DNA of 64,000 bases from Paenilisteria newyorkensis (GTDB lineage: Bacteria; Bacillota; Bacilli; Lactobacillales; Listeriaceae): contig NZ_JNFB01000024.1 of assembly GCF_000766145.1 (NCBI RefSeq), forward strand, positions 216,315 to 280,314, written 5' to 3'. Positions 52,425 to 61,097 of the stretch are shown here, one piece after another. Every line of letters begins with the position of its first letter. The first letter of the stretch is position 1. Under the pieces are notes generated by a model that saw only the letters and a list, made by a program, of their open reading frames with translations, made no database searches and was not told the origin of the DNA. The position numbers and the translations under genes were made by a program.

Positions 52425-52485
52425 GGCAATCATGTACGCGGGAACGCTCCGATTTTTTACGTATCATCGCTTTCAGATCTAGCTT
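52425..52485. repeat. Intergenic repeat, copy B
   Basis: Diverged copy of the unit at 52155-52216, about 270 bases downstream. On the minus strand both copies encode fragments with related words (KKSERSRVHDCPT and KKNRRVPACV), but neither has a start or ribosome site I trust. The 52152-52590 stretch therefore looks like a tandem pair of a dispersed repeat rather than genes. Confidence 0.65.
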
Positions 52486-52599
52486 CAAAAGCCAGCCTCT
52501 CGGAAATTTCGGTGCCTCCGAAAAATCCAAAAGAGGGATTTATCTGCGCCCCCTAACAATTTCTGTCGAGGCTAAACGGGCTTTTTCCGCTTTTCTTCC

Positions 52600-52628
52600 T
52601 TGACTTCCATGTAAGCGTTCTATATACT
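52600..52628 (+). promoter_or_regulatory. Promoter of the oxidase-GlpP operon, with cre-like site
   Basis: TTGACT (52600-52605), 17-base spacer and TATACT (52623-52628). Between the two hexamers atgtaagcgttctat (52609-52623) fits the CcpA consensus but for one fixed base; a site there would block polymerase. Confidence 0.75.
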
Positions 52629-52655
52629 GTAGTTAGTTGCTAGAGAATTGAGATA

Positions 52656-52689
52656 AGCGACTCCTAATTTGTAGGAGTGCGCTTTTTTT
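52656..52689 (+). terminator. Leader terminator, probably regulated by GlpP
   Basis: A hairpin (agcg-ctcct paired with aggag-cgct, with a few unpaired bases) is followed by seven T, about 20-55 bases after the start of transcription and before the first gene (52756). A terminator in that position, with an antiterminator of the GlpP family in the same operon, points to control by antitermination. Confidence 0.8.
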
Positions 52690-52755
52690 GTGCTCTAAAT
52701 ACAGAAAATTTTACCATTATTAGTGAAATTGCGAATTGGAAGGGGTAGTTTAAGC

Positions 52756-54204
52756 ATGGTTTTATCACGTGAGGAAGTTAGGAAAGCAATGGCGAAATTA
52801 GTTGGGGCGGAGAATTTGGTGACGGAGGAAGAGGCGTTGCAGCATGCGAGTATTGACCGTTATCGGAAGTATGAGGATATTTCGGGGATTTTTACGCAAC
52901 CGATTCCGGCTGCGATTGTGAAGGCGCGCAATACGGATGATATCGTGAATGTGTTGCAGTTTTGTAATGCGAATGGAGTTAATTGTATTCCGCGGACTGG
53001 GAATTCGGCGCTTGAGAGTATGCTCGAATCTGTGAAGCCGAATCATATTGTGTTGGATGGTTCGGGGCTTGATAAAGTAGTGGAAATTGATGAATATAAT
53101 ATGCAAGTGACGTGCCAAGCTGGTGTGGTGCTGGAGGATATTGAGAATCAGCTGCGTGCGAAGGGGTTGACGACGGGGCATTCGCCGCAATCAAAACCGC
53201 TGGCGCAGATGGGTGGACTCGTTGCGACGCGTAGTACGGGCCAGTTCTCGACGCTGTATGGTGGGATTGAGGACATGATTGTCGGTTTGGAGGCGGTTTT
53301 CCCGAACGGGGAAGTGACGCGGATTAAAAATGTGCCGAGACGTGCGGCGGGGCCTGATATTCGCCATGTTGTCGTTGGGAACGAAGGCGCGCTTTGTTAT
53401 ATTACGGAAGTCACCGTGAAAATTTTTAAATATCAGCCGGAGAATCATCGTTTTTATGGCTATACGTTGGATGATATGGAAGTCGGATTTGAGATTTTGC
53501 GTGAGGTGATGGTCGCGGGTTACAAGCCTTCGATTGCGAGGTTGTACGATGTGGCGGACGCGGCGGGGCATTTCTCGCATTTTCAGAAGGATAAATGTGT
53601 GTTGATTTTCATGGCGGAAGGGCCTGCGGGAATCACGGCGGCAACGGGTGCTGGAATTGAGGAAATCGTTGCGAAATACGGGCAATGTGAACAGGTGGAG
53701 AGCCAGTTTATCTCGGATTGGTTTGATAATTTGAATTGGTTCCCCGAGCAAGTGGCGGAGGAGCGCGAGGAGATTGTTGCTACGAAAAATATGGGATTCA
53801 CGACGGAAATCGCTGCGAATTGGGGTCAAATTAACGCGATTTATGAGTCGGCTTGTGCGCGTGTGAAGGCGGAAGTTCCTGATGTGACGTGGGTTGGCGG
53901 CCATTCTTCGCATAGTTATATGAACGGGACGAATCTTTATTTTGTGTATTACTATGATTTGAACTGTGAGCCTACGGAGGAAATTCATAAATACCACAAC
54001 CCGATTAACAAAATTATCGTGGAGGAGTCGCTGAAACATGGCGGGACAATGGTGCATCATCATGGTGTCGGCAAGGCGCGTGCTCCGTGGATTAAAGATG
54101 AGTACGGTTCATCATTCTACATTCTGAAAACGTTGAAGCAAGCGTTTGATCCGAATAATGTGATGAATGCAGGAAATATAATCCCGCTTGAGTTCTTAGA
54201 TTAA
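52756..54204 (+). CDS. FAD-binding oxidase (GlcD/FAD-linked oxidase family)
   Basis: 482 residues, ATG at 52756 behind ggaaggggtag; an in-frame start at 52723 has no site. The N-terminal FAD domain (FAD_binding_4 type) shows PIPAAIVKARNTDDIVNVLQFCN, RTGNSALESM and MGGLVATRSTGQFSTLYGG; the C-terminal domain ends GGTMVHHHGVGKAR, LKQAFDPNNVMNAGNI. Such enzymes oxidise hydroxy acids or polyol-like substrates and pass electrons to oxygen or a carrier; the substrate here is unknown. The neighbours (GlpP-like protein, MFS, SDR, FGGY kinase) suggest a sugar alcohol or sugar acid pathway. Confidence 0.85.
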   Translation: MVLSREEVRKAMAKLVGAENLVTEEEALQHASIDRYRKYEDISGIFTQPIPAAIVKARNTDDIVNVLQFCNANGVNCIPRTGNSALESMLESVKPNHIVLDGSGLDKVVEIDEYNMQVTCQAGVVLEDIENQLRAKGLTTGHSPQSKPLAQMGGLVATRSTGQFSTLYGGIEDMIVGLEAVFPNGEVTRIKNVPRRAAGPDIRHVVVGNEGALCYITEVTVKIFKYQPENHRFYGYTLDDMEVGFEILREVMVAGYKPSIARLYDVADAAGHFSHFQKDKCVLIFMAEGPAGITAATGAGIEEIVAKYGQCEQVESQFISDWFDNLNWFPEQVAEEREEIVATKNMGFTTEIAANWGQINAIYESACARVKAEVPDVTWVGGHSSHSYMNGTNLYFVYYYDLNCEPTEEIHKYHNPINKIIVEESLKHGGTMVHHHGVGKARAPWIKDEYGSSFYILKTLKQAFDPNNVMNAGNIIPLEFLD

Positions 54205-54216
54205 AGCAGTGTAAGA

Positions 54217-54251
54217 TAGTGTATTGGGTCTTTATTAGGCCTAATACACTA
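54217..54251 (+). other. Intergenic hairpin in the operon
   Basis: A 14-bp stem (54217-54230 with 54238-54251, a few G-T pairs) between the oxidase and GlpP-like genes. No T run follows, so it is more likely an mRNA stability or processing element than a terminator. Confidence 0.5.
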
Positions 54252-54272
54252 TTGAAGATGGGGGATTTTAAA

Positions 54273-54842
54273 ATGAGAGAGAATATGTTGGATTTGCTAG
54301 CAGATAACCCGATTATTGCGGCGATTAAAGATGAAACAGGACTTGAAAAAGTGGTGCAGTCAAACTGTCATCTTGTATTTATTTTGTACGGGAATATTTG
54401 TAATATCGGTCAAATTGTAGCACAGGTCAAGGCGGCTGGTAAAGTTGCTTTTGTGGATATTGATTTGGTGGAAGGTACGTCGAATCGCGAAATTGTTGTC
54501 GAGTTTATGCGTAAAAATACGGAGGCGGACGGAATTATTAGTTCCAAACCAGCGATTGTGCGTGCGGCGAAAATGAAAGGTTTTTACACGATTCATCGGT
54601 TTTTCTTGATCGATTCGATGTCGTATCATAACTTGCCGAAACAGGTGGCGGCGTCAAAAACGGATTGTGTGGAGATTTTGCCGGGATGTATGCCAAAAGT
54701 GCTCGGTTGGGTGCAGGATACGATTAGTCAGCCGGTGATTGCGAGTGGGTTGGTTTGTGATAAGGAGGATGTGTTGATGGCGCTGCAAGCTGGTGCTGTG
54801 GCGATTTCGTCAACGAGTCCAGATGTGTGGGATAATATTTGA
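54273..54842 (+). CDS. glpP: GlpP-like glycerol-3-phosphate-responsive antiterminator
   Basis: 190 residues from the ATG at 54273 (gatggggga upstream); an in-frame ATG at 54219 precedes the hairpin and is rejected. The length equals Bacillus subtilis GlpP (about 192). Visible features: NCHLVFILYGNICNI, FVDIDLVEG, IISSKPAIVRAAK, PGCMPKVLGWV and IASGLVCDKEDV, forming a TIM-barrel-like RNA-binding protein. GlpP, with glycerol-3-phosphate, prevents early termination in leader mRNAs. Here the target is probably the leader at 52656-52689, so the effector may be glycerol-3-phosphate or a related phosphate made by the kinase downstream (inference). Confidence 0.9.
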   Translation: MRENMLDLLADNPIIAAIKDETGLEKVVQSNCHLVFILYGNICNIGQIVAQVKAAGKVAFVDIDLVEGTSNREIVVEFMRKNTEADGIISSKPAIVRAAKMKGFYTIHRFFLIDSMSYHNLPKQVAASKTDCVEILPGCMPKVLGWVQDTISQPVIASGLVCDKEDVLMALQAGAVAISSTSPDVWDNI

Positions 54843-54885
54843 TTTTTAAAAAGCGCAGAATAAAAAAGAACGTTTTAACCAAATA

Positions 54886-54900
54886 ATGTAAGCGGTTTCT
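54886..54900 (+). promoter_or_regulatory. cre site (CcpA)
   Basis: ATGTAAGCGGTTTCT matches WTGNAANCGNWNNCW at all positions, 20 bases before the MFS gene. It could act as a roadblock within the operon. Confidence 0.65.
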
Positions 54901-54920
54901 AGCTTTTGAGGGGGCAAACT

Positions 54921-56204
54921 ATGAAGAAGGCAAAATATAGTCGTTGGTTTATTATCGCCATTATTGGCATGACGGGTGGCATGAGTTTTGAGCTGCCGTA
55001 TTTGAAGTATAACTATCAGGTTCCGATGGAGTCACTGATGGGGCTTAGTGCTACGCAAGTCGGGTTTATTATGAGTGTTTATGGGACGGCGGCGATGGTG
55101 TTGTATGCGCCGAGTGGAGTTGTTGCGGATAAGTTTTCGCATAAGAAATTGATTACGTTTTCAATGGTGATCACGGGGGGCTTGGCGTTTTTGATGGCGC
55201 TTTATCCGCCGTATTGGATGCTGCTCGTGATTCAAGTGTTGCTGGCGATTACGACGGTTTTGTTTATGTGGTCGGCGACGGTGAAGGCGGTTGCGATTTT
55301 GGGAACGGCGGAGGAGCAGGGAAGTTTGCTCGGTTTTGCGGAAGGGATGCGCGGATTTGGTGCGCTTGTGACGGCGTTTTTGACGTTGTGGATGTTCCAA
55401 TTGTTTGGCGCTGAATCGAACCCGAATAGTTTGAAAGCGGTGATGGTGACATACGGGATTTTCTATATTGTGTTCGGGATTCTGTGCTGGTTTGTGGTGC
55501 CTGAGGAGTCAAAAGCGGCGCGTGCGGCATTACCGAAATCGGAAAAGTTAGCGGCGAAGGATATACTGGTTGTCTTGAAAAAACGGACGACGTGGTATTG
55601 TAGCCTGATTATCATGGGTGTGTATACGATTTTTGCGGTGCTGAGTTATACGACGAGTTATTTGATTGATATTTTTGCGATGCCGGTTGTGATGGCAACG
55701 TTTATTGGGATGATTCGGAATCAGGTTTTCCGGACAATCGCAGGTCCTGTGGGTGCGCTAGTTTCGGCTAAAACGCGGTTGAAATCGCCGACGAAGATTA
55801 TTTTTATTGGTAGTATCGTGACGTTTATTGGGCTGATTTGTATTATCGTGATTCCGGCTAGTGCGAGTATTATTTTTGTGATGATTGGACTGGTGTTGCT
55901 GCTGGCTTTCTTCAATTATGTGTCGCGGGGCATGTATTTTGCAACGATTGGGGAGGCTGGGACGCCGAGTTCGACGATGGGAACAACGATTGGTGTGGCG
56001 TCGTTGATTGGATTCTTGCCGGATGTGTTTATTTATCCGCTGATTGGGCATTGGCAGGACACGCTTGTGGCGACGCAGGCGTATCGGAATATGTGGATTC
56101 TCGGGCTTGTGGCGACGGGAATGGCACTGCTTTTTTGTACGTTATTAATGCGCGATATTAAACAGAAAAAACAAGCTATAATGGCTTCATTAGAGACACT
56201 TTGA
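54921..56204 (+). CDS. Major facilitator superfamily transporter
   Basis: 427 residues with about 12 helices, ATG at 54921 behind gaggggg (the TTG at 54906 precedes it). The loop between helices 2 and 3 has GVVADKFSHKK, the MFS signature. Inner helices with few charges suggest a polar organic substrate such as a polyol or sugar acid. It is presumably the importer of this pathway. It ends 14 bases before the SDR start. Confidence 0.88.
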   Translation: MKKAKYSRWFIIAIIGMTGGMSFELPYLKYNYQVPMESLMGLSATQVGFIMSVYGTAAMVLYAPSGVVADKFSHKKLITFSMVITGGLAFLMALYPPYWMLLVIQVLLAITTVLFMWSATVKAVAILGTAEEQGSLLGFAEGMRGFGALVTAFLTLWMFQLFGAESNPNSLKAVMVTYGIFYIVFGILCWFVVPEESKAARAALPKSEKLAAKDILVVLKKRTTWYCSLIIMGVYTIFAVLSYTTSYLIDIFAMPVVMATFIGMIRNQVFRTIAGPVGALVSAKTRLKSPTKIIFIGSIVTFIGLICIIVIPASASIIFVMIGLVLLLAFFNYVSRGMYFATIGEAGTPSSTMGTTIGVASLIGFLPDVFIYPLIGHWQDTLVATQAYRNMWILGLVATGMALLFCTLLMRDIKQKKQAIMASLETL

Positions 56205-56218
56205 GGGAGGAAAATAAG

Positions 56219-56995
56219 ATGAATATACAAGATTTTGAAATGGATTTCTTTTCGTTAAAAGGTAAAAATGCGATTGTGACTGGTGGGAATTCAGGGCTTG
56301 GACAGGCTTTTGCGTTGGCGCTTGCGAAGGCGGGTGCTAATTTATTTATTCCGAGTATTGTGGCGGATGACGGGACGACGGAGCGCATGATTACGGAGGC
56401 TGGCGGGAAAATGGTGTTTATGCAGGCGGATATTACGAAGGAGGGCGTGCCGAAGCGGATTATAGATGAATGTGTGGCGGAGCTTGGTTCTGTGGATATT
56501 TTAGTGAACTCGGCTGGGATTTGTAAGCTTGCGGAGGTTCAGGATTTTGGTCGGGAGCAGTGGGACCCGATGATTCAGCTGAATTTGACGGCGGCGTTTG
56601 AGCTTAGTTATGAGGCTTCAAAACGAATGATTCCGCAACGGAGCGGGAAAATTATTAACATTTGTTCGCTGTTTTCGTTTCTTGGTGGGCAGTGGTCTCC
56701 GGCGTATGCGGCGACAAAACACGGGATTGCAGGCTTGACGAAGGCGTATTGTGATGAGTTGGCGCAGTATAATATTCAGGTGAACGGGATTGCGCCAGGG
56801 TATTACGCGACGGAAATTACGACGGCAACGCGCAGCAATCCGGAAACGAATCAGCGGGTGTTGGATCATATTCCGGCGAACCGTTGGGGCGAGACGCAGG
56901 ATTTGATGGGGACAACAGTGTTCCTTGCGAGTCGTGCTTCGGATTATGTGAATGGACATCTGCTGGTTGTGGATGGTGGGTATTTGGTACGCTAA
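56219..56995 (+). CDS. Short-chain dehydrogenase (KduD/gluconate 5-dehydrogenase-like)
   Basis: 258 residues, ATG at 56219 behind gggagg. TGGNSGLGQAFA is the NAD-binding site, NSAGI the stabilising motif, catalytic Ser in ICSLFSF and the YAATK pair follows. IAPGYYATEIT and VDGGYLVR close the fold. It most resembles 2-dehydro-3-deoxygluconate and gluconate dehydrogenases of the SDR family. It probably interconverts a hydroxyl and a ketone of the operon's substrate before phosphorylation. Confidence 0.9.
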   Translation: MNIQDFEMDFFSLKGKNAIVTGGNSGLGQAFALALAKAGANLFIPSIVADDGTTERMITEAGGKMVFMQADITKEGVPKRIIDECVAELGSVDILVNSAGICKLAEVQDFGREQWDPMIQLNLTAAFELSYEASKRMIPQRSGKIINICSLFSFLGGQWSPAYAATKHGIAGLTKAYCDELAQYNIQVNGIAPGYYATEITTATRSNPETNQRVLDHIPANRWGETQDLMGTTVFLASRASDYVNGHLLVVDGGYLVR

Positions 56996-57029
56996 GGTAA
57001 ATTTGACGGAAAAGAAGGTTTGGATACTT

Positions 57030-58463
57030 ATGACGAAGAAATATATTATCGGGATTGATGGGGGTTCGCAGAGCTCGAAGGTTGTTATTTTTGATTTAGA
57101 GGGCACGATTGTTTCGGAAGGGAAATGTGAGTTGCAGCCGATGCACTTGGCGGAGAACGGTGTGGTGGAGCATCCGGACGATGATTTATGGGATTCGCTT
57201 GTTGTGGCGAGCCGAGCTGCGATGGATTATTTCCCGGGAAATAAAGCGGATATTATCGGGCTGGGATTGTGCACTATTCGGTTTTGCCGGGCGTTGTTGA
57301 AGCGGGATGGGAGTTTGGCGTCGCCGGTGATGAGTTGGATGGATGCGCGGGTTTCGAAGCCTTATGTGCATGAGAATGAGGATGTGGCGTATGTGACGAC
57401 GACTTCGGGGTACATGACGCAGCGTTTGACGGGGGAGTTCGTGGATACGGCGGCGAATTATCAAGGGCAGTGGCCGATTGATACGGATACGTGGGCTTGG
57501 AGTGAGGACGATGCTGTAATTGAGCAGTTGGGGATTCCGCGCGAGATGCTATTTGAGTTAAAGATGCCGGGTGATATTTTAGGAGCGGTGACGGGAGATG
57601 TTGCGGCTAAACTTGGTATTCCTGAGGGTATTCCGGTAGTCGCAACGGCGAATGATAAGGCGGTGGAGGCACTTGGAGCGGGACTTTTAGCGGAGAATAC
57701 GGCGCTGATTTCGCTTGGGACGTATATCGCGGCGATGATTCCGGGACATGATAATCCGAAGGGCACGACGGCTTTTTGGACGAATTTTGCATCGACACCG
57801 CGGCAGTATCTTTATGAAAGTAATGGGATACGACGCGGGATGTGGACGGTGAGCTGGTTTAAGGAACTTTTGGGCGACGATATTATGCTAAAAGCGCATC
57901 AAGATGGGCATTCGGTCGAAGAATTTTTGAATCGAGAGGCACAGCATATTCCGGCTGGTTCGGAGGGCTTGATGACCGTTCTTGATTGGCTAGCACCTGC
58001 CGAGGCCCCTTACCGAAAAGGCATGATGATTGGCTTTGACGCCAGGCATACGCGTGCACATATTTACCGCTCCATTTTAGAAGCTATCGCAATGACTATG
58101 AAAAACCGTGTGGACGAAATGTGCACAGAGCTTGGCATAACGCTTGAAAACCTTATTATATCAGGAGGTGGCTCCAATAGTGCGCTACTAATGCAGATTT
58201 TTGCGGATGTATTTGGCATTCCAACAACGCGAAATGAAGTCAATGGTTCGGCTAGTTTAGGTGCCGCAATTTGCGTCGCCGTTGCCTTGGATATTTATCC
58301 AGATTATGAAACCGCAGCTAAAAAAATGATACGTACAGGAAATACATTTGAACCCGATAAATCAAATGTTGCATTATATAGTAGGATAAATCAGGAAGTA
58401 TACAAGGGTATTACGGATAGTACTGATAACTTGCTAAAAAAAGCAGCTTTGATTTTTCAATAA
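57030..58463 (+). CDS. FGGY-family carbohydrate kinase
   Basis: 477 residues from the ATG at 57030 (aagaagg upstream); an earlier in-frame start at 56952 lies inside the SDR gene. The N-terminal phosphate loop IIGIDGGSQSSK and C-terminal ISGGGSNSALLMQIFADVF are FGGY hallmarks, with ASLGAAI near the end. It phosphorylates a ketose, polyol or similar sugar; the product may feed the GlpP-like sensor. Coding-strand codons end in G until about 57960 and become mixed after that, an abrupt change within the gene. Confidence 0.92.
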   Translation: MTKKYIIGIDGGSQSSKVVIFDLEGTIVSEGKCELQPMHLAENGVVEHPDDDLWDSLVVASRAAMDYFPGNKADIIGLGLCTIRFCRALLKRDGSLASPVMSWMDARVSKPYVHENEDVAYVTTTSGYMTQRLTGEFVDTAANYQGQWPIDTDTWAWSEDDAVIEQLGIPREMLFELKMPGDILGAVTGDVAAKLGIPEGIPVVATANDKAVEALGAGLLAENTALISLGTYIAAMIPGHDNPKGTTAFWTNFASTPRQYLYESNGIRRGMWTVSWFKELLGDDIMLKAHQDGHSVEEFLNREAQHIPAGSEGLMTVLDWLAPAEAPYRKGMMIGFDARHTRAHIYRSILEAIAMTMKNRVDEMCTELGITLENLIISGGGSNSALLMQIFADVFGIPTTRNEVNGSASLGAAICVAVALDIYPDYETAAKKMIRTGNTFEPDKSNVALYSRINQEVYKGITDSTDNLLKKAALIFQ

Positions 58464-58513
58464 AAATAGGCACGTCGAGAAAATCGATATTGATTTCCTC
58501 GCGTGCTTATTTT
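58463..58513. terminator. Terminator between convergent genes
   Basis: A long stem (aaaataggcacg...ctcg with cgag... and cgtgcttatttt) covers the whole gap between the kinase gene and the Mga-type regulator gene, and its AT ends work in both directions. Confidence 0.88.
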
Positions 58514-59962
58514 CTATACATTTCTGGCTCCGATGATTTGTTCTAATTGATTAAAGTCTCGCTTAGTTGGCGGTACATGCCAGACTAAGACCTTTGTTTG
58601 GGAAGATAATTCAACGGGTGCATCGCTAATAATCAAGTCATATTGCGGTGCATGCTCTTTAGGGTCAAGTTCTTCACAAAAAATAAGATATTCTTCAGAG
58701 TAATGCTGACGAATCTGCCCCTTCAAATATTCTTCCCACAAAAAACCACTTTTTGAAATAACCTTCACATGCAGGCGTTGTGTAAAAAGTTCATTCATTA
58801 AACTAACATTGAATAAATCATGCAAATGTGCTGAAATAACTTTCTTATTATCACGAATAAAAGTATAGTCTGGATGGCGTTCGTATTTTTGAAGTTTCTC
58901 TAGAATGGCCTCTATCGTAATAATATCTGGAATAAACTTTTTAGAAAAATGATCGACATCTAAAATAAGGTTTGTCTTTTTCACAAATGTAAAGCGGGTT
59001 AAATAATCTAAAATAGCTAGTTTGATTGTATCCGTTTCTTTTAACCTACCATCCAGTAAAGTTACAATATCCTCTGCTAAAATGAAGCGTTGATTTCGGA
59101 ATTTTTTATGATAGTCAATTCGAAATTTTATTCGTTCCAGGCTAATGTCTGTGAAGGAACACAAGAAACTAATATTCAAAATAATATAGCGTTCCATCAA
59201 GCTTACAGGTTCACCCAAAAATTGATCTAAATCACTGAAATCGAGTGTTTTAGAGTCATAGTACATATAAATATCATCAATCGTGCGTTGTTCTTCGGGG
59301 GTTAAATCAGCTAAATAACCTTGTTTTATTCGAGTTAAACAAACACAGATTGCAATCGCATACTCCATTCGTGAACTGAGAGAGAAATATACCCCCATTT
59401 TAGCTTCAAATTTTTGAATAAATCGATTAATCTGTTCAAAGCTAATTTCGTCACTAATCCAACCGGAATAGGGGTGGCTTTTAATAAATAGGTGGGAAAA
59501 ATAAAACCGAACATTAATCTCGTTTCCTTCAATTTGCAGCGGTTTATTATTTAATATAAGTCTGCTCCGAGCTAAGAATGTATCAATCTCTTTTAACTTC
59601 AAATAAAATGAAGCAGGACTAATAAAGTTTTTTTCTGCCCATTCAGGTATTGTCAATTTATCGTCATTGAAGATGGACACGGAGAGTACGAATAAATCAC
59701 TATTAGTAATCATATAAGCTTGCAAAAAATCAAAATTAATATCGGGGGCGGCGGTTAAAAATAGACGCCTATCTTCCTCATAAATGTGAGCCAATTCAAC
59801 TGGACAGGTAGAATTGAATAGCTTTATATCAGCGTTTAATGTATTCAATGAGCACTCCACAGCCACTGTTAATTCTTTTTTGCTCAACGGTTTTTCTGCA
59901 AAAAATAATATATTGAGCCATTTTAATTTCCGATAACCAGATGCGGTAATAATATTTTTCAT
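58514..59962 (-). CDS. Mga-type transcriptional regulator
   Basis: 482 residues, ATG at 59962 with ggaggtg on the minus strand. Two N-terminal helix-turn-helix stretches (about 12-50, around LSKKELTVAVECSLNTLNADI, and about 100-140), a PRD-like middle and an EIIB-like C-terminus (YDLIISDAPVEL). Same architecture as the 4686-6155 gene, but little close identity. It is convergent with the operon ending at 58463 and divergent from the Crp-like gene at 60182. It may control the oxidase operon or the PrfA-like genes (inference). Confidence 0.78.
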   Translation of the reverse strand: MKNIITASGYRKLKWLNILFFAEKPLSKKELTVAVECSLNTLNADIKLFNSTCPVELAHIYEEDRRLFLTAAPDINFDFLQAYMITNSDLFVLSVSIFNDDKLTIPEWAEKNFISPASFYLKLKEIDTFLARSRLILNNKPLQIEGNEINVRFYFSHLFIKSHPYSGWISDEISFEQINRFIQKFEAKMGVYFSLSSRMEYAIAICVCLTRIKQGYLADLTPEEQRTIDDIYMYYDSKTLDFSDLDQFLGEPVSLMERYIILNISFLCSFTDISLERIKFRIDYHKKFRNQRFILAEDIVTLLDGRLKETDTIKLAILDYLTRFTFVKKTNLILDVDHFSKKFIPDIITIEAILEKLQKYERHPDYTFIRDNKKVISAHLHDLFNVSLMNELFTQRLHVKVISKSGFLWEEYLKGQIRQHYSEEYLIFCEELDPKEHAPQYDLIISDAPVELSSQTKVLVWHVPPTKRDFNQLEQIIGARNV

Positions 59963-60124
59963 CCTGAAACACCTCCATCTCTTACTTTTATGATAAGATA
60001 ATCACAAAAAAAGTGCAAATAATAAAATACTTAACATATATAGAAAAATTAGGAGTTCAAAACTTTGCTACATTCTAGTATGGAAAAATCCATTAATCTA
60101 GAAAATAGAACTAATATATCCATG

Positions 60125-60140
60125 ATAGTATCGATACTAT
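60125..60140. promoter_or_regulatory. 16-bp perfect palindrome in divergent promoter region
   Basis: ATAGTATCGATACTAT lies between the divergent Mga-type and Crp-like genes, 42 bases before the latter. TATAAT at 60157-60162 is the likely -10 of the Crp-like gene, so a bound protein would cover its -35 area. It resembles the palindrome at 6241. Confidence 0.55.
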
Positions 60141-60181
60141 AGTTATTAAAAGAGACTATAATCAAAAGAAAGAGAGACAAA

Positions 60182-60901
60182 ATGATGAATCAACGAGCAG
60201 TAGGAATGAATTTTTTATATAATTCGAGTGTTGTCGAAAAGGAATTTAGCAAAGAAAGATTTCTACAGAGTTTAAGGGAGGATAACGTTTATCCAATTAA
60301 AGGGACTATAAAACAGTACGAAAAATACGAACAAATTATGAAGGAATCTGAAGTCGTAGAAGAGATTTTTTTCATTGTGTCAGGATATATTATAGCGTGC
60401 GAAGGACAAGCGAGAATTACCTATTTCTACGGAAGTCAGGATATTATTGGCTTGGAAAACCTCATGCTTGAGAAGCCATCTTCGTGTTCCTTTGAAGCCG
60501 TTTCAGATAAGGTCAAGGTAATTAAATACAAAAAAGTAGACATTATCGAGAAACTACTAAATACGCAAGAAGGATATCTGTATCATTACGTGTATATGCA
60601 AGATCGCGTGACACAGATGGTGAGGCGAGAAGAGTTATTGCGATTACCTTCTGAGGATAGAGTCAGTTTAGCTCTATTTAGGCTGTCCGAAAGATATGGA
60701 GAATCAATACCACAATCAGATATCACTGTGTTCCCAAAGCCAATCAACAAAGGCATGCTTGCGAGATATACAAATCTAAATCCCAATACGGTTACTGTTG
60801 CTTTCCAAAATCTATACCAAGAAAAAGTACTAACAACCAATCAAAAATCGCTACATGTAGATATATCCAAATTGAAGTCAAAATTGGCGGATATATTATG
60901 A
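60182..60901 (+). CDS. Crp/Fnr family regulator, PrfA-like, copy 1
   Basis: 239 residues, ribosome site aaagagagac before ATG ATG. N-terminal beta-roll (EIFFIVSGYIIACEGQA, GSQDIIGLENLML), long dimer helix (GYLYHYVYMQDRVTQMVRREELLRL) and C-terminal winged helix (NKGMLARYTNLNPNTVTVAFQNLYQE). No cysteine cluster for an Fe-S site. Length and layout equal PrfA (237 residues). Listeria genomes hold several such paralogues; the regulon of this one is unknown. Confidence 0.9.
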   Translation: MMNQRAVGMNFLYNSSVVEKEFSKERFLQSLREDNVYPIKGTIKQYEKYEQIMKESEVVEEIFFIVSGYIIACEGQARITYFYGSQDIIGLENLMLEKPSSCSFEAVSDKVKVIKYKKVDIIEKLLNTQEGYLYHYVYMQDRVTQMVRREELLRLPSEDRVSLALFRLSERYGESIPQSDITVFPKPINKGMLARYTNLNPNTVTVAFQNLYQEKVLTTNQKSLHVDISKLKSKLADIL

Positions 60902-61097
60902 AAACAATACATGATCCACAAGAAGACATGGCTACTCGGTTTCGTGTTGTTCTGATCGAAACAGCAAGATTTTATCAAAGGAAATGAAAAAAAGTTGCAT
61001 TTTTTTAGAAAAATCCGTTTATTCAATCGTCAGCTGGTAAAGTGTAAGTAGGCAAAGGAGAACACCACACAAACTAATTTGAAGGAGGCAAAACAAC

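Noticed and set aside
52146..52530. Two short minus-strand frames of about 60 codons
   Set aside because: Related to each other through the intergenic repeat, but without credible start sites; treated as repeat sequence.
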